32,214 nt of DNA from Gammaproteobacteria bacterium. Lineage in GTDB: Bacteria > Pseudomonadota > Gammaproteobacteria > Steroidobacterales > Steroidobacteraceae. The notes under the pieces are model-generated. The model saw only the letters and a list, made by a program, of their open reading frames with translations. It was not told where the DNA came from and did no database searches. The stretch covers positions 1 through 32,214 of the forward strand of contig JAQGOF010000256.1 in the NCBI GenBank assembly GCA_028293745.1. Direction: 5' to 3'. Shown piece after piece: positions 23,734 through 31,658 of the stretch; the stretch's first letter is position 1; every line of letters starts with the position of its first letter. The translations under genes and the position numbers were made by a program.

Positions 23734-24816
23734 TCAGCGCAAGCTGCCGCGCACCTGGCGCGGCGAAGCGGAGAACCAGCGGTAGCAGCTGCGCGAGAGC
23801 GCCGAGGTCTCCGAATACCCGAGCATTTTGGCAACCCGGATCAATGGAATGGACGCATCCTTGAGGTAGCGCAGCGCAATCTCGCGACGCACGCGGTCCT
23901 TGATCGCTTCGAAGGATTCGCCCTCGGCTCGCAAGCGGCGCTGCAGCGCCCGGGGATGTATCCCCAGCATGGAGGCAACGCCGCTGTGGGTGCAGTTGCC
24001 CTCGAGCAGCAAGCGCTCGACGAGCATACGAATCCGGAAAGTGAAGACGGCGTCGGTCGCCGGGAAGCGATGCTCGATGAAATTCGTCGCCAGCTCGTAC
24101 ACTTGCGGATCGGCCTTGGGAGTCCGGATGTCGAGGTCGCTGTCCGCGAACAACAGGCCATTCATCCGCTGGCCGAAGCGAACCTCCGTTCCGAAATACT
24201 CGCGATAGATGGCCAGCGGCGAAACCGGTTCGTGAGTAAACCAAACCTCGCGTGCCCGGACCTGGCCGCCGCTGATAGCGAGAGCGCTGTGCTGTGTCGA
24301 CAGCAGCGCGCGTTCGAGTCTCTGGGGATGTTTTGGCAGCCCCACCGGAGGGATTTCGATTCGCACGAATACGAAGCCCTCAACGCCGGAATCCTCGAAG
24401 CACATGTGAACCGCGGTGCTGTAGCCCTGGACGTACTCAACGCAGTAGCGGAATGCTTCCCGAAGCGTCCGCGAGTTCCGCATCACATAGCCGAGCGGAC
24501 CTAGAATCTTCACCCCGCCCTGGGCGGCAGTGAGGCGCATGCCAAAGTCCGGACACCCGAGCTCGACGGCAGCCCGCTCGAGCAAACGCACGTACGTGCG
24601 ATGAGGAATCACTGCGTGGGGGCTGTTCAATGAAGCCGGGTCGATCTGAGCCTCGGACAGCAGGGCATTCGCATCGCCGCCGAGCTGCGCAACGAGCTCC
24701 GGAAACTTGTACAGGGAATCGACGCACACCATCGCCCTGCCGCTGTCATGAAGACCCGGATCATCCCCTGCAGACTCAATAACCCGTGGATTGAGCATTT
24801 GGCCGCCCCCACTCAT
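23734..24816 (-). CDS. AraC-family transcriptional regulator (arabinose-binding-like N-terminus)
   Basis: A 360-residue regulator with the same domain plan as the protein at 10625: an arabinose-binding-like sensor (FPELVAQLGGDANALLSEAQIDP; PDFGMRLTAAQGGVKILGPLGYVMRNSRTLREAFRY) and a C-terminal AraC DNA-binding domain (VASMLGIHPRALQRRLRAEGESF; VAKMLGYSETSALSRSCYRWFSASPRQVR). The start could be the ATG at 24816 or the one at 24798. It is divergent from the TauD/TfdA dioxygenase and upstream of the dehydrogenase pair, either of which it may control. The 197-base gap to 25013 is GC-rich with a possible 7-bp stem (24913-24919 with 24937-24943) and no clear promoter. Confidence 0.9.
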   Translation of the reverse strand: MSGGGQMLNPRVIESAGDDPGLHDSGRAMVCVDSLYKFPELVAQLGGDANALLSEAQIDPASLNSPHAVIPHRTYVRLLERAAVELGCPDFGMRLTAAQGGVKILGPLGYVMRNSRTLREAFRYCVEYVQGYSTAVHMCFEDSGVEGFVFVRIEIPPVGLPKHPQRLERALLSTQHSALAISGGQVRAREVWFTHEPVSPLAIYREYFGTEVRFGQRMNGLLFADSDLDIRTPKADPQVYELATNFIEHRFPATDAVFTFRIRMLVERLLLEGNCTHSGVASMLGIHPRALQRRLRAEGESFEAIKDRVRREIALRYLKDASIPLIRVAKMLGYSETSALSRSCYRWFSASPRQVRGSLR

Positions 24817-25013
24817 GCCTTACGAAAAAAAGGATGACGCCGGGGGATCAATTGCGCAAGCTCGGCCGCAGCAGCAGTGCTCCTGGCCACGCTAAGCTTA
24901 CATAAGATCGCTGGCGGCGCCGCGCGCGGGGCTCAACGCCGCCGGTCGCTTCCGCGGCCCTAATTGTCGCCGGGTGCCAAGGACCCCCGCGGGGCCGGTG
25001 CTAGCGTGCACTC

Positions 25014-25826
25014 ATGAAACTCACCACCACCGACCTGACACCCCGGATCGGAACCGAGATACGCGCCGATCGGGAAGCCCTGTTGAAGGGTACACACGCC
25101 GCGGCCATTCGCGACCTGCTCGAGCGCCGTGGCGTCGTCATCTTCCCCGAGGTGAGATTCAATGATGAAGAGCAACTGGCATTCTCCAAGACTCTCGGTG
25201 AAGTCATTCCCCAGGGAGAGAAAGGGATCTTCAAGGTCACTCTCGACCGGAACGAAAATAAGATGGCGGAGTATCTGAAGGGAGGGTTTTTTTGGCACAT
25301 AGACGGCTCAACGGACGATGTACCGACACGCGCATCCCTACTGAGCGCGCGACATCTGTCGCAGACTGGTGGCCAGACTGAATTCGCCAACACCTACGCT
25401 CCCTACGAGGACTTGCCCGAGTCGGAGAAAAAGGCCCTGGAGAAGCTGAGAGTGATTCACACGATCGAATCCATTCAGCGCAAGATCTATCCCGATCCCA
25501 CACCGCAGCAGGTGGAGGGATGGCACGCCTACAAACCAAAGAGCCACCCGCTGGTGTGGACACATCTGTCCGGTCGCAAGTCCCTCGTGCTCGGATCGAC
25601 AGCGTCGCATATCGAAGGTATGGATCTGGAAGCCGGCCGTGCCCTCCTCGCCCGCCTGGAGGAGTGGTCCACCCAGCCCCGCTTTGTCTATCAGCACAAA
25701 TGGAAGCTCGGAGATCTGCTGATCTGGGACAACACGGGAGCCATGCACCGGGTCCTCCCCTATGCTGCCGACAGTGGCCGCATGATGCACCGTACGACGC
25801 TGGTTGGAGAGGAAGAGTTGGTTTGA
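25014..25826 (+). CDS. TauD/TfdA-family Fe(II)/2-oxoglutarate dioxygenase
   Basis: A 270-residue alpha-ketoglutarate-dependent dioxygenase. The iron facial triad is H95-I-D97 (FFWHIDGS) and H245 (NTGAMHRVLPY), and the 2-oxoglutarate-binding Arg is R260, fifteen residues after the distal His as in TauD. GGQTEFANTYAPYEDLP is the usual core segment. Such enzymes couple 2-oxoglutarate decarboxylation to hydroxylation, often cleaving sulfonates, sulfates or aryloxyalkanoates. The substrate here is not known. It is a single gene, convergent with the TonB receptor 29 bases away. The start has no strong ribosome-binding site. Confidence 0.92.
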   Translation: MKLTTTDLTPRIGTEIRADREALLKGTHAAAIRDLLERRGVVIFPEVRFNDEEQLAFSKTLGEVIPQGEKGIFKVTLDRNENKMAEYLKGGFFWHIDGSTDDVPTRASLLSARHLSQTGGQTEFANTYAPYEDLPESEKKALEKLRVIHTIESIQRKIYPDPTPQQVEGWHAYKPKSHPLVWTHLSGRKSLVLGSTASHIEGMDLEAGRALLARLEEWSTQPRFVYQHKWKLGDLLIWDNTGAMHRVLPYAADSGRMMHRTTLVGEEELV

Positions 25827-25855
25827 GCCGACCGGGCGCCCGCACCCGCCCTGCT

Positions 25856-28360
25856 TCAGTCGCGCGCGGCGAACGGCCTCACAGTCAGGCGCAGCCAGAC
25901 TTCCCGCCCCGGGTCCGCGAAACAGCCTGCCGGATCGATCCCAAAAGCACTCCGTAGCGTACCGCCGGACGGGTTTGGAACGATCTCGGTTTCCAACGGC
26001 GAGGATACGCAGTTTCCGGAGGTGATCTTGTCGTTGATGTTCTTGCCGATCACCGCGACTTCCCAGAGGTTCTTCGGACCTTGCAGCGTCACGCCCAGAT
26101 CGACCTTGACGAAGCCGCCCTGGTAGTTGTCGTTGTTGGGACGGTTAACCGACAGATAGGTGACATACCTGGATGAAAACTCATTGCTGTTGGTGAAGAC
26201 CAGCCTGTAGTCACTCGCGAGCGGCATTTCATAATCGAAGCCGAGGGTGGCTTGCCATTGGGGGGCACGGATGAGAGGCGTTCCGGAAAGGTCCTGGGCG
26301 GTGTAGGCCCCCTTGGGGGGGACCCCGGGAAGGAGGGGACCCGGGCCCGGGTTGGCGGCCGGGTTGAAGGCCTGGTTACAACCTTCGGAGACCAACTGGC
26401 CACCCCAGCAGGGAGCATTGTTGAACTTCAGGTACCGGCCGTGGTTCCAGTTCACGGCTGCGTTGAATCCCAATCCCGCAACCGCCGCCGGATGGTAAGC
26501 GGCATCGAGGTCGATGCCGTAGGTGCGTGCATTTGCCGCGTTGACCGTCTGGATGACGGGCACACCGTTCTCCGGAGGTGAAATCACACCAACCTGGAGT
26601 CCGTTGTAATCGTAGTAATAGCCGGCGACGTTCAGGGCGAGCTGGCGATCGAGCAGACGGCTCTTCACGCCCACTTCGCCGCCGTTGACCTTCTCGTCGT
26701 TGAATGAATTGTCTTTGCCCGTGACTGCAGGGGTGGCAACGCTGAAGGAGCCCGACTTGAAACCCCGCTTCCAGGCTCCAAACATTGTCAGGTCATCCGT
26801 CGGCCTGTAAGTCAGAGTGACTTCCGGAGAGGGCCTCTTGGTGTGCAGCTCCGGTCTAGGCACGACCGTGGGCAGTCCGGTGAGCAGGCTGGTTGGGCTT
26901 TCGACCCGCTTCTCGTCGGTATAGCGCAGACCGCCTGCCAGCTCCAGCCGCTCCACGATGTTCCATCTGACCTGACCAAACACCGAATAGGTCTTGATGT
27001 CCACGGGCGTATTGCCGTTTTGCAGAATACACTGCGGAATAAAGGCACACGGCAGTACCGCCGGATATGCGTAGTTTCCAAATACCGTCACGTTGTCGAC
27101 CAGCTTGCCGTCCTCATAGAGGGCGCCCAGGGTGAAATTCACCGGGCCCTTGAAGTCGCTGTTGGCCCGCATTTCCTCGGTGAATTCGCGGCGATGGAAG
27201 TGGTTGTTGACCCCGAGGAAGGGACCCGCGTACGTCGTCTGGTATGGATTGACCATGCTCTGGGAGCTCAGGTTGTAGTAACCCGTCGTGGAAGTCAGCG
27301 TCAGGGTGTCAGTCGGAAGATAATTCAGGTCCAGTGTTCCGTAACTCTGATGGGTTTCGAGAAACGGCACTCCGTGGTTCAGCGCCACGGGGAAATCGGC
27401 AGGATCGAGTGAGAGTACCCGCATAGTCCGGTCGAGCCTGCAATCCTCGCCACCGCCCTGGAAAGGCGGAAGTCCGGGCGCGAGGGTTCCGGTCGGAGCG
27501 TTGGTACACTGAAAGGTGTCCGGATTGAGTGCGCGGTCATACACGAAGTTGACCTTCAGGCGCGCGGTGAACTGACTGACCGGATTCCACAGCGCTGTAC
27601 CGCGGACCTGGTAATCCTTCGAGTCGGGTGCATGCTTGTTCGGCGCCACGACGCCGGTACCGGGCAATGGGGTGCCGACGTTGTCGAAGTATCCGTCCGC
27701 CGTCGAGTACATGCCGGCCAGCCGCAGCTTGAGGGTGTCGGTCACCGGGCCGGAGACGATCAGCTCGCCCCGCGGGTTGACTGACTCGAACTCGTACGCT
27801 GCTCGCCCGATGACTTCGAACCTGTCGGTCGGGTCCGCGGTGCGAATCGAAATCACGCCACCGGGGCTGCTCTTCCCGTAGAACAGCGCCTGCGGCCCCT
27901 TGAGCACCTCGATCTGGCCCACGTCGAACAACCCACTGTTGAAGGCCAGGCCGTTGCCGAGCGACATGCCGTCAAGGTTGAGCGAGACTGATTGATCGAC
28001 GCCGGGATCCTGTGAAGCCGTGCCGATGCCACGGATGGAGACGAGCGTCCCGATGGAGAGGAGTGAATGGCCGAGGTTCAGGCCGGGAGCGAGCTTCGGA
28101 AGGTCTGTCAGCTCGGTGACCTGCAGCCTTTCCAGCCGAGCCTGCGAAAGCACCTGCTCAATCACCGGTACGTTGAGGATCGATTCCTCCCGCTTACGCG
28201 CGGTGACGACGACTTCCTGAACATCTGCAGCACCGGGTGCTTCAGCAAGTCGTATCGGGCTCTGGGACTGCGCATGAGCGCCGCTCGCCAGACTGAATGC
28301 TGCGAGTGCGGCGGATGTCGCCAGCACCTTGCGGCGCCAGACAGATTGCTTCTCTGACAA
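25856..28360 (-). CDS. TonB-dependent outer-membrane receptor
   Basis: An 834-residue outer-membrane receptor that would import a large or hydrophobic ligand with TonB energy. A signal peptide ends at residues 28-30 (AHA), after a hydrophobic core ATSAALAAFSLASG. A TonB-box-like EVVVTARKR follows at 49-57, then the plug domain (SIRGIGTASQDPGVDQSVSLNLDGM; GPQALFYGKSSPGGVISIRTADP) and a long beta-barrel. The type resembles receptors found in sphingomonad and Steroidobacter catabolic islands. The start is a TTG at 28360, with a run of eight G 7 bases upstream serving as ribosome-binding site. The terminal residue is Asp rather than the usual aromatic. Its position in the island suggests it takes up the pathway substrate. 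Confidence 0.94.
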   Translation of the reverse strand: MSEKQSVWRRKVLATSAALAAFSLASGAHAQSQSPIRLAEAPGAADVQEVVVTARKREESILNVPVIEQVLSQARLERLQVTELTDLPKLAPGLNLGHSLLSIGTLVSIRGIGTASQDPGVDQSVSLNLDGMSLGNGLAFNSGLFDVGQIEVLKGPQALFYGKSSPGGVISIRTADPTDRFEVIGRAAYEFESVNPRGELIVSGPVTDTLKLRLAGMYSTADGYFDNVGTPLPGTGVVAPNKHAPDSKDYQVRGTALWNPVSQFTARLKVNFVYDRALNPDTFQCTNAPTGTLAPGLPPFQGGGEDCRLDRTMRVLSLDPADFPVALNHGVPFLETHQSYGTLDLNYLPTDTLTLTSTTGYYNLSSQSMVNPYQTTYAGPFLGVNNHFHRREFTEEMRANSDFKGPVNFTLGALYEDGKLVDNVTVFGNYAYPAVLPCAFIPQCILQNGNTPVDIKTYSVFGQVRWNIVERLELAGGLRYTDEKRVESPTSLLTGLPTVVPRPELHTKRPSPEVTLTYRPTDDLTMFGAWKRGFKSGSFSVATPAVTGKDNSFNDEKVNGGEVGVKSRLLDRQLALNVAGYYYDYNGLQVGVISPPENGVPVIQTVNAANARTYGIDLDAAYHPAAVAGLGFNAAVNWNHGRYLKFNNAPCWGGQLVSEGCNQAFNPAANPGPGPLLPGVPPKGAYTAQDLSGTPLIRAPQWQATLGFDYEMPLASDYRLVFTNSNEFSSRYVTYLSVNRPNNDNYQGGFVKVDLGVTLQGPKNLWEVAVIGKNINDKITSGNCVSSPLETEIVPNPSGGTLRSAFGIDPAGCFADPGREVWLRLTVRPFAARD

Positions 28361-28367
28361 GTTGATA

Positions 28368-28375
28368 CCCCCCCC
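28368..28375 (-). repeat. G8 homopolymer at TonB receptor ribosome-binding site
   Basis: Eight consecutive G on the minus strand end 7 bases before the TTG start and form the only plausible Shine-Dalgarno sequence of the receptor gene. Slippage in such a tract would change spacing and strength of the site without altering the protein. Confidence 0.6.
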
Positions 28376-28512
28376 AATTCAGAAAGCGGAAATGAAGTCC
28401 TCTGCGTCCCGGCACCGCAAGGGCCTGTCTGCACGACATCCCTGACGGCGTCCGGTCGTATGCGAAGTTGGGGAGAGGCATGACGTTGATAGCACCACCG
28501 CACGGGGTGTTC

Positions 28513-28542
28513 TTGACACCTCCGGACATTTCCCACTGCTAT
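28513..28542 (+). promoter_or_regulatory. Possible sigma-70-type promoter for the LLM monooxygenase
   Basis: A perfect TTGACA (28513-28518) is followed after 18 bases by TGCTAT (28537-28542). The -10 element is weak, and the leader to the GTG at 28722 would be about 170 bases. A second weak possibility is TAATAT at 28630-28635 with no good -35. Confidence 0.25.
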
Positions 28543-28721
28543 GTGCGACTTTTTGGCGTGGACGCGACAAAGGCCGCTGCGGCGTGTCATAGCCGGCACC
28601 CTCGATGGTTACCGGCTGTTATACAAGACTAATATCCGTCCCAGGCTAGGATGGATTCACCGCCGGGCTCATCGGCAGTACACCGCGTTTGTTACGGGCC
28701 ACAAACACAGAAGAGGCGCTT

Positions 28722-29738
28722 GTGAAGAAGAAGCTGACGTTCGGGTACCTCTACGATTTCAGGAATCCACAGCAATGGCGCAGGCCTTGGGCCGATCTGT
28801 ACGCGCAGACGCTGGAGTTCATCACCTGGACTGAGAGCATTGGGTTTGAAGGAGCCTGGGTACCCGAGCATCACGGCTCCGAAGATGGCTATGCGCCGTC
28901 GCCGCTGGTCACACTGGCCGCCATCGCGGCGCGCACCAAGACAATCAAACTCGGGTCGGCAATCGCGCTGGCACCTCTCTACCATCCAGTGCGGTTCGCC
29001 GAAGAGTGCGCCGTTCTCGACATCCTATCCAACGGCCGGCTCGAAATGGCTCTCGCGGTCGGCTATCGCCGGCGGGAGGCCGAGGCCTATGGCGTCGACT
29101 TCTCTACTCGCGGGCGGCGCGTGGATGAGTTCCTCGAGATTGTCCGCAGGCTCTGGGCCGGAGAAACGTTCTCGTATGAAGGCAAGCATTTCTCCCTGAA
29201 GAACGCTTCGATTGTACCAACGCCACCTCGCGGGCGCGTACCGCTCTACATCGGCGGGTTTACTGACAAGGCGCTGGAGCGCACCGCGAAGTACGGCGAC
29301 GGCTACTTCGGCAACGAAGAGGTTTGTGACCTGTACCTCGAGAAGCTGCGCGCCTGCGGCAAGGACCCCGCCAGTGCGCGGATCCGCATCCAGGGATTGT
29401 TTGTCCTCGTTGCAAGCGACCCCGAGAAGGCGCTGCATGAGCTGGCGCCCCATTTTCACCATGTGAACAATGCATACGGGGAATGGTTGAACGAGGATCG
29501 GGCCTCCACGGGTTTCGGTGATACAGCGCGCTTGAAGCCGATGACGCTCGAAGCCTTCAAGGCCAGCGGCATATTGAAGATTTTGACTCCCAGCCAGGCC
29601 ATTGACATGTTCAACAGCATGCTTGCGAAGGCGCCCATCGAGCACTTCATGTTGATGGCGCCACCTGGAGTGCCGGCTGCGAAGTTCGCCCCCTATGCGG
29701 AGGTCTTCGCAAAGGAGGTTATCCCGGCGTTTCGTTGA
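28722..29738 (+). CDS. Luciferase-like (LLM class) flavin-dependent monooxygenase
   Basis: A 338-residue TIM-barrel flavin monooxygenase of the bacterial luciferase family. Landmarks are the N-terminal strand LTFGYLYDFRNP, ESIGFEGAWVPEHHGSEDGYAPSPLVTLAAIAARTKTIKLGSAIALAPLYHPVRFAEE, and GRLEMALAVGYRRREAEAYGVDFSTRGRRVDEFLEIVRRLW. These enzymes use reduced FMN (or F420 in actinobacteria) and O2. The GTG at 28722 is preferred because GAGG lies upstream at 8 bases and the protein then begins at the first strand. Its 3' end overlaps the CaiB-type gene on the other strand by 20 bases. The substrate is unknown; a flavin reductase partner is not in the window. Confidence 0.9.
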   Translation: MKKKLTFGYLYDFRNPQQWRRPWADLYAQTLEFITWTESIGFEGAWVPEHHGSEDGYAPSPLVTLAAIAARTKTIKLGSAIALAPLYHPVRFAEECAVLDILSNGRLEMALAVGYRRREAEAYGVDFSTRGRRVDEFLEIVRRLWAGETFSYEGKHFSLKNASIVPTPPRGRVPLYIGGFTDKALERTAKYGDGYFGNEEVCDLYLEKLRACGKDPASARIRIQGLFVLVASDPEKALHELAPHFHHVNNAYGEWLNEDRASTGFGDTARLKPMTLEAFKASGILKILTPSQAIDMFNSMLAKAPIEHFMLMAPPGVPAAKFAPYAEVFAKEVIPAFR

Positions 29739-30885
29739 CCAACGGCAGTCCGAGCTCCTCGAGCACCTCCCGGGTATGGGCGCCCAGCTCCGGAGCAGCG
29801 CCGGCGACACGGCCTGGCGTGCGCGAAAACCAGGTCGGCACGCCCGGAAAGCGCACGGGCCCCTGGGGCGTATCGACCGTCTCGAAGAAGCCGACTGCGT
29901 TCAGATGGGGATTGTCGAACAACTCATCGGGCGTGCGCAGCGGCGCCGCAGGTATGTCGAGCGCTCGAAACAAGTCCAGCCATTCCTGGGTCGTTCGCTC
30001 CTTGAGGGTGCCTGCAACCAGGGCGTACACGGTATCGATGCGGCGCGCCCGCAGCTCGAGAGTGGCAAACAGAGGATCGCTGGCCCACGCCGGCCGCACG
30101 GCTCCGACGAAGGCCGACCATTGCTTGTCGTTGTATATCAGGGCGGAAATGTAACCGTCGCTCGTGCGGTAGGGCCGGCGGTTGGGTGCCACCGCGCGGG
30201 GGTAGATCGCAGGTCCCAGCGGTGGGTCGAACATGGCGCCGTTGGCATGTTCGACCAGCATGAAGGATGCCATGGTTTCGAACATGCCGACCTCCACCTC
30301 CTGGCCCTCGCCGGTCCGCTCGCGGTGGAACAGCGCCATCATCGTCGCGTAGAGCGCCGTCATACCGGCAACCTTGTCGGCCATGATCGTGCCGACATAA
30401 TTCGCTTCACCGGTCAGCATCTGCTGGACAGCGGGCAATCCGCATTCCGCCTGGATTGTATCGTCATAGGCGGTCAGGTCCCTGTCAGGCCCGCGCCGGC
30501 TGTACCCATAGCAGTTGGTGTAAATGATCGACGGTTTGAGGGCGGCGACATCTTCATAACCAAACCCTAACTTGGCGATTGCCTTCGATCGCATCGAGTG
30601 GATGAAGACGTCCGCCCGCTGAATGATTCCGCGCAGTGTAGTTTTGCCCGCCTCCGTCCGAAGGTCGAGGGCGACACTGCGCTTACCGCGGTTTACATTG
30701 ACGAAGACGCCACTCATCCCGGGTACGGGCCCGACCGAGATATACCGGGTATTGTCCCCGTCGGGTGACTCGATCTTGATCACGTCTGCGCCCATGTCAG
30801 CCATCATCTGGGTGCAATACGGCCCCATGACCATCGCGGTAAGATCGACCACGCGCACGCCGGAAAGCGGACCTTTGCCCTTCAT
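29719..30885 (-). CDS. CaiB/BaiF-type family III CoA-transferase
   Basis: A 388-residue family III CoA-transferase, which moves CoA between carboxylic acids. Landmarks are LSGVRVVDLTAMVMGPYCTQMMADMGADVIKIE, NRGKRSVALDLRTEAG and the catalytic Asp at 170 (IMADKVAG), which aligns with Asp169 of formyl-CoA transferase. The C-terminal part (PAAPLRTPDELFDNPHL; FPGVPTWFSRTPG) is typical. The ATG at 30885 is 5 bases after the crotonase stop; a GTG at 30906 would overlap that gene. It may activate the pathway acid without ATP, as an alternative to the ligase at 18796, or act as a racemase like AMACR. Confidence 0.9.
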   Translation of the reverse strand: MKGKGPLSGVRVVDLTAMVMGPYCTQMMADMGADVIKIESPDGDNTRYISVGPVPGMSGVFVNVNRGKRSVALDLRTEAGKTTLRGIIQRADVFIHSMRSKAIAKLGFGYEDVAALKPSIIYTNCYGYSRRGPDRDLTAYDDTIQAECGLPAVQQMLTGEANYVGTIMADKVAGMTALYATMMALFHRERTGEGQEVEVGMFETMASFMLVEHANGAMFDPPLGPAIYPRAVAPNRRPYRTSDGYISALIYNDKQWSAFVGAVRPAWASDPLFATLELRARRIDTVYALVAGTLKERTTQEWLDLFRALDIPAAPLRTPDELFDNPHLNAVGFFETVDTPQGPVRFPGVPTWFSRTPGRVAGAAPELGAHTREVLEELGLPLVNETPG

Positions 30886-30890
30886 GTGAG

Positions 30891-31658
30891 TCAACGGCTC
30901 TTCCACTGCGGGCGTCGTTTCTCGGCGAACGCTTTGGGACCTTCCTGCGCATCCTCGCTTCGATAGACACGTTCCGAACCTTGCCGCGCAGCGCGCAAAG
31001 CCGCTGAACGGCCCATCTCTGTAGAGAGCATCACCATCTCCCGCGCCGCCATGACCGACAACGGCGCGCCGTCGAGAATTTCAGTGGCGAGAGCAAGCGC
31101 AGCAGCCATCAATCCATCGGGCTCAACCAGCCGGTTGACCAGCCCGATTTCATAAGCGCGTTGCGCGCTGATCGGTTTTCCAGTCAGGACAATCTCCATC
31201 ATGATCCGCTGGGGGATCATATGGATGAGCGGCGCCGCCCAGGGCGAGCTCCTGCCCACCTTGACTTCCGTAATCGCAAATTGCGCGCGCGTGCTCGCGA
31301 CGCACAAATCGCAGGCCTGGGCGATCATCCAGCCGCCGGCAAAGGCAACGCCGTTTACCGCGGCGATGGTCGGCTTGGTCAGCTCGATATTGTCACCCGG
31401 TACGGGAAACATGTCGCGCGGGGGGACAGTCAGCCGCAGCTCCGTCATCTCTTTAAGATCGCCGCCTGCGCAAAATGCCTTATCACCAGAGCCCGTCAGG
31501 ATGGCGACCCGCAGCGCCGGATCCCGCTCAAAGCGGTCCCACGCGGCAAACAGTCCGGCGCGAATGTCCTTGCCGAGGGCGTTGCGAGCCTCGGGACGAT
31601 TCAACGTGATGACCGCGATTCCATCCTCGCGCGCATCGAACAGAACAGCGTCGCTCAT
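30891..31658 (-). CDS. Enoyl-CoA hydratase/isomerase (crotonase)
   Basis: A 255-residue crotonase. The oxyanion-hole segments are FCAGGDLKEM (residues 62-71) and NGVAFAGGWMIAQACDLCVA (102-121). Both catalytic Glu positions are filled: E131 in AITEVKVG and E155 in RIMMEIVLTG. It is therefore a better candidate for a true 2-enoyl-CoA hydratase than the crotonase at 12962. The ATG at 31658 directly follows the stop of the CoA-transferase/hydrolase gene with no gap, and the CaiB-type gene follows 5 bases after its own stop, so the three form an operon. Confidence 0.92.
   Translation of the reverse strand: MSDAVLFDAREDGIAVITLNRPEARNALGKDIRAGLFAAWDRFERDPALRVAILTGSGDKAFCAGGDLKEMTELRLTVPPRDMFPVPGDNIELTKPTIAAVNGVAFAGGWMIAQACDLCVASTRAQFAITEVKVGRSSPWAAPLIHMIPQRIMMEIVLTGKPISAQRAYEIGLVNRLVEPDGLMAAALALATEILDGAPLSVMAAREMVMLSTEMGRSAALRAARQGSERVYRSEDAQEGPKAFAEKRRPQWKSR

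Larger units (their letters stand above)
28361..28721. other. 361-base divergent intergenic region
   Basis: The gap between the TonB receptor (minus) and the luciferase-like monooxygenase (plus) holds no convincing gene; the open frames here have no recognisable product or ribosome-binding site. It contains the G8 tract at 28368-28375 near the receptor, a candidate -35/-10 pair at 28513-28542 and a TAATAT at 28630-28635 nearer the monooxygenase. I see no tRNA-like cloverleaf or clear inverted repeat. It presumably holds the promoters of both genes. Confidence 0.6.

Noticed and set aside
24913..24943. A GGCGGCG/CGCCGCC stem in the leader of the TauD/TfdA gene
   Set aside because: The loop is 17 bases and the region is so GC-rich that such pairing is expected by chance.
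25283..25295. A T7 run in the TauD/TfdA gene as a possible frameshift site
   Set aside because: The frame continues normally into the HxD motif, so the run encodes FF in an intact gene.
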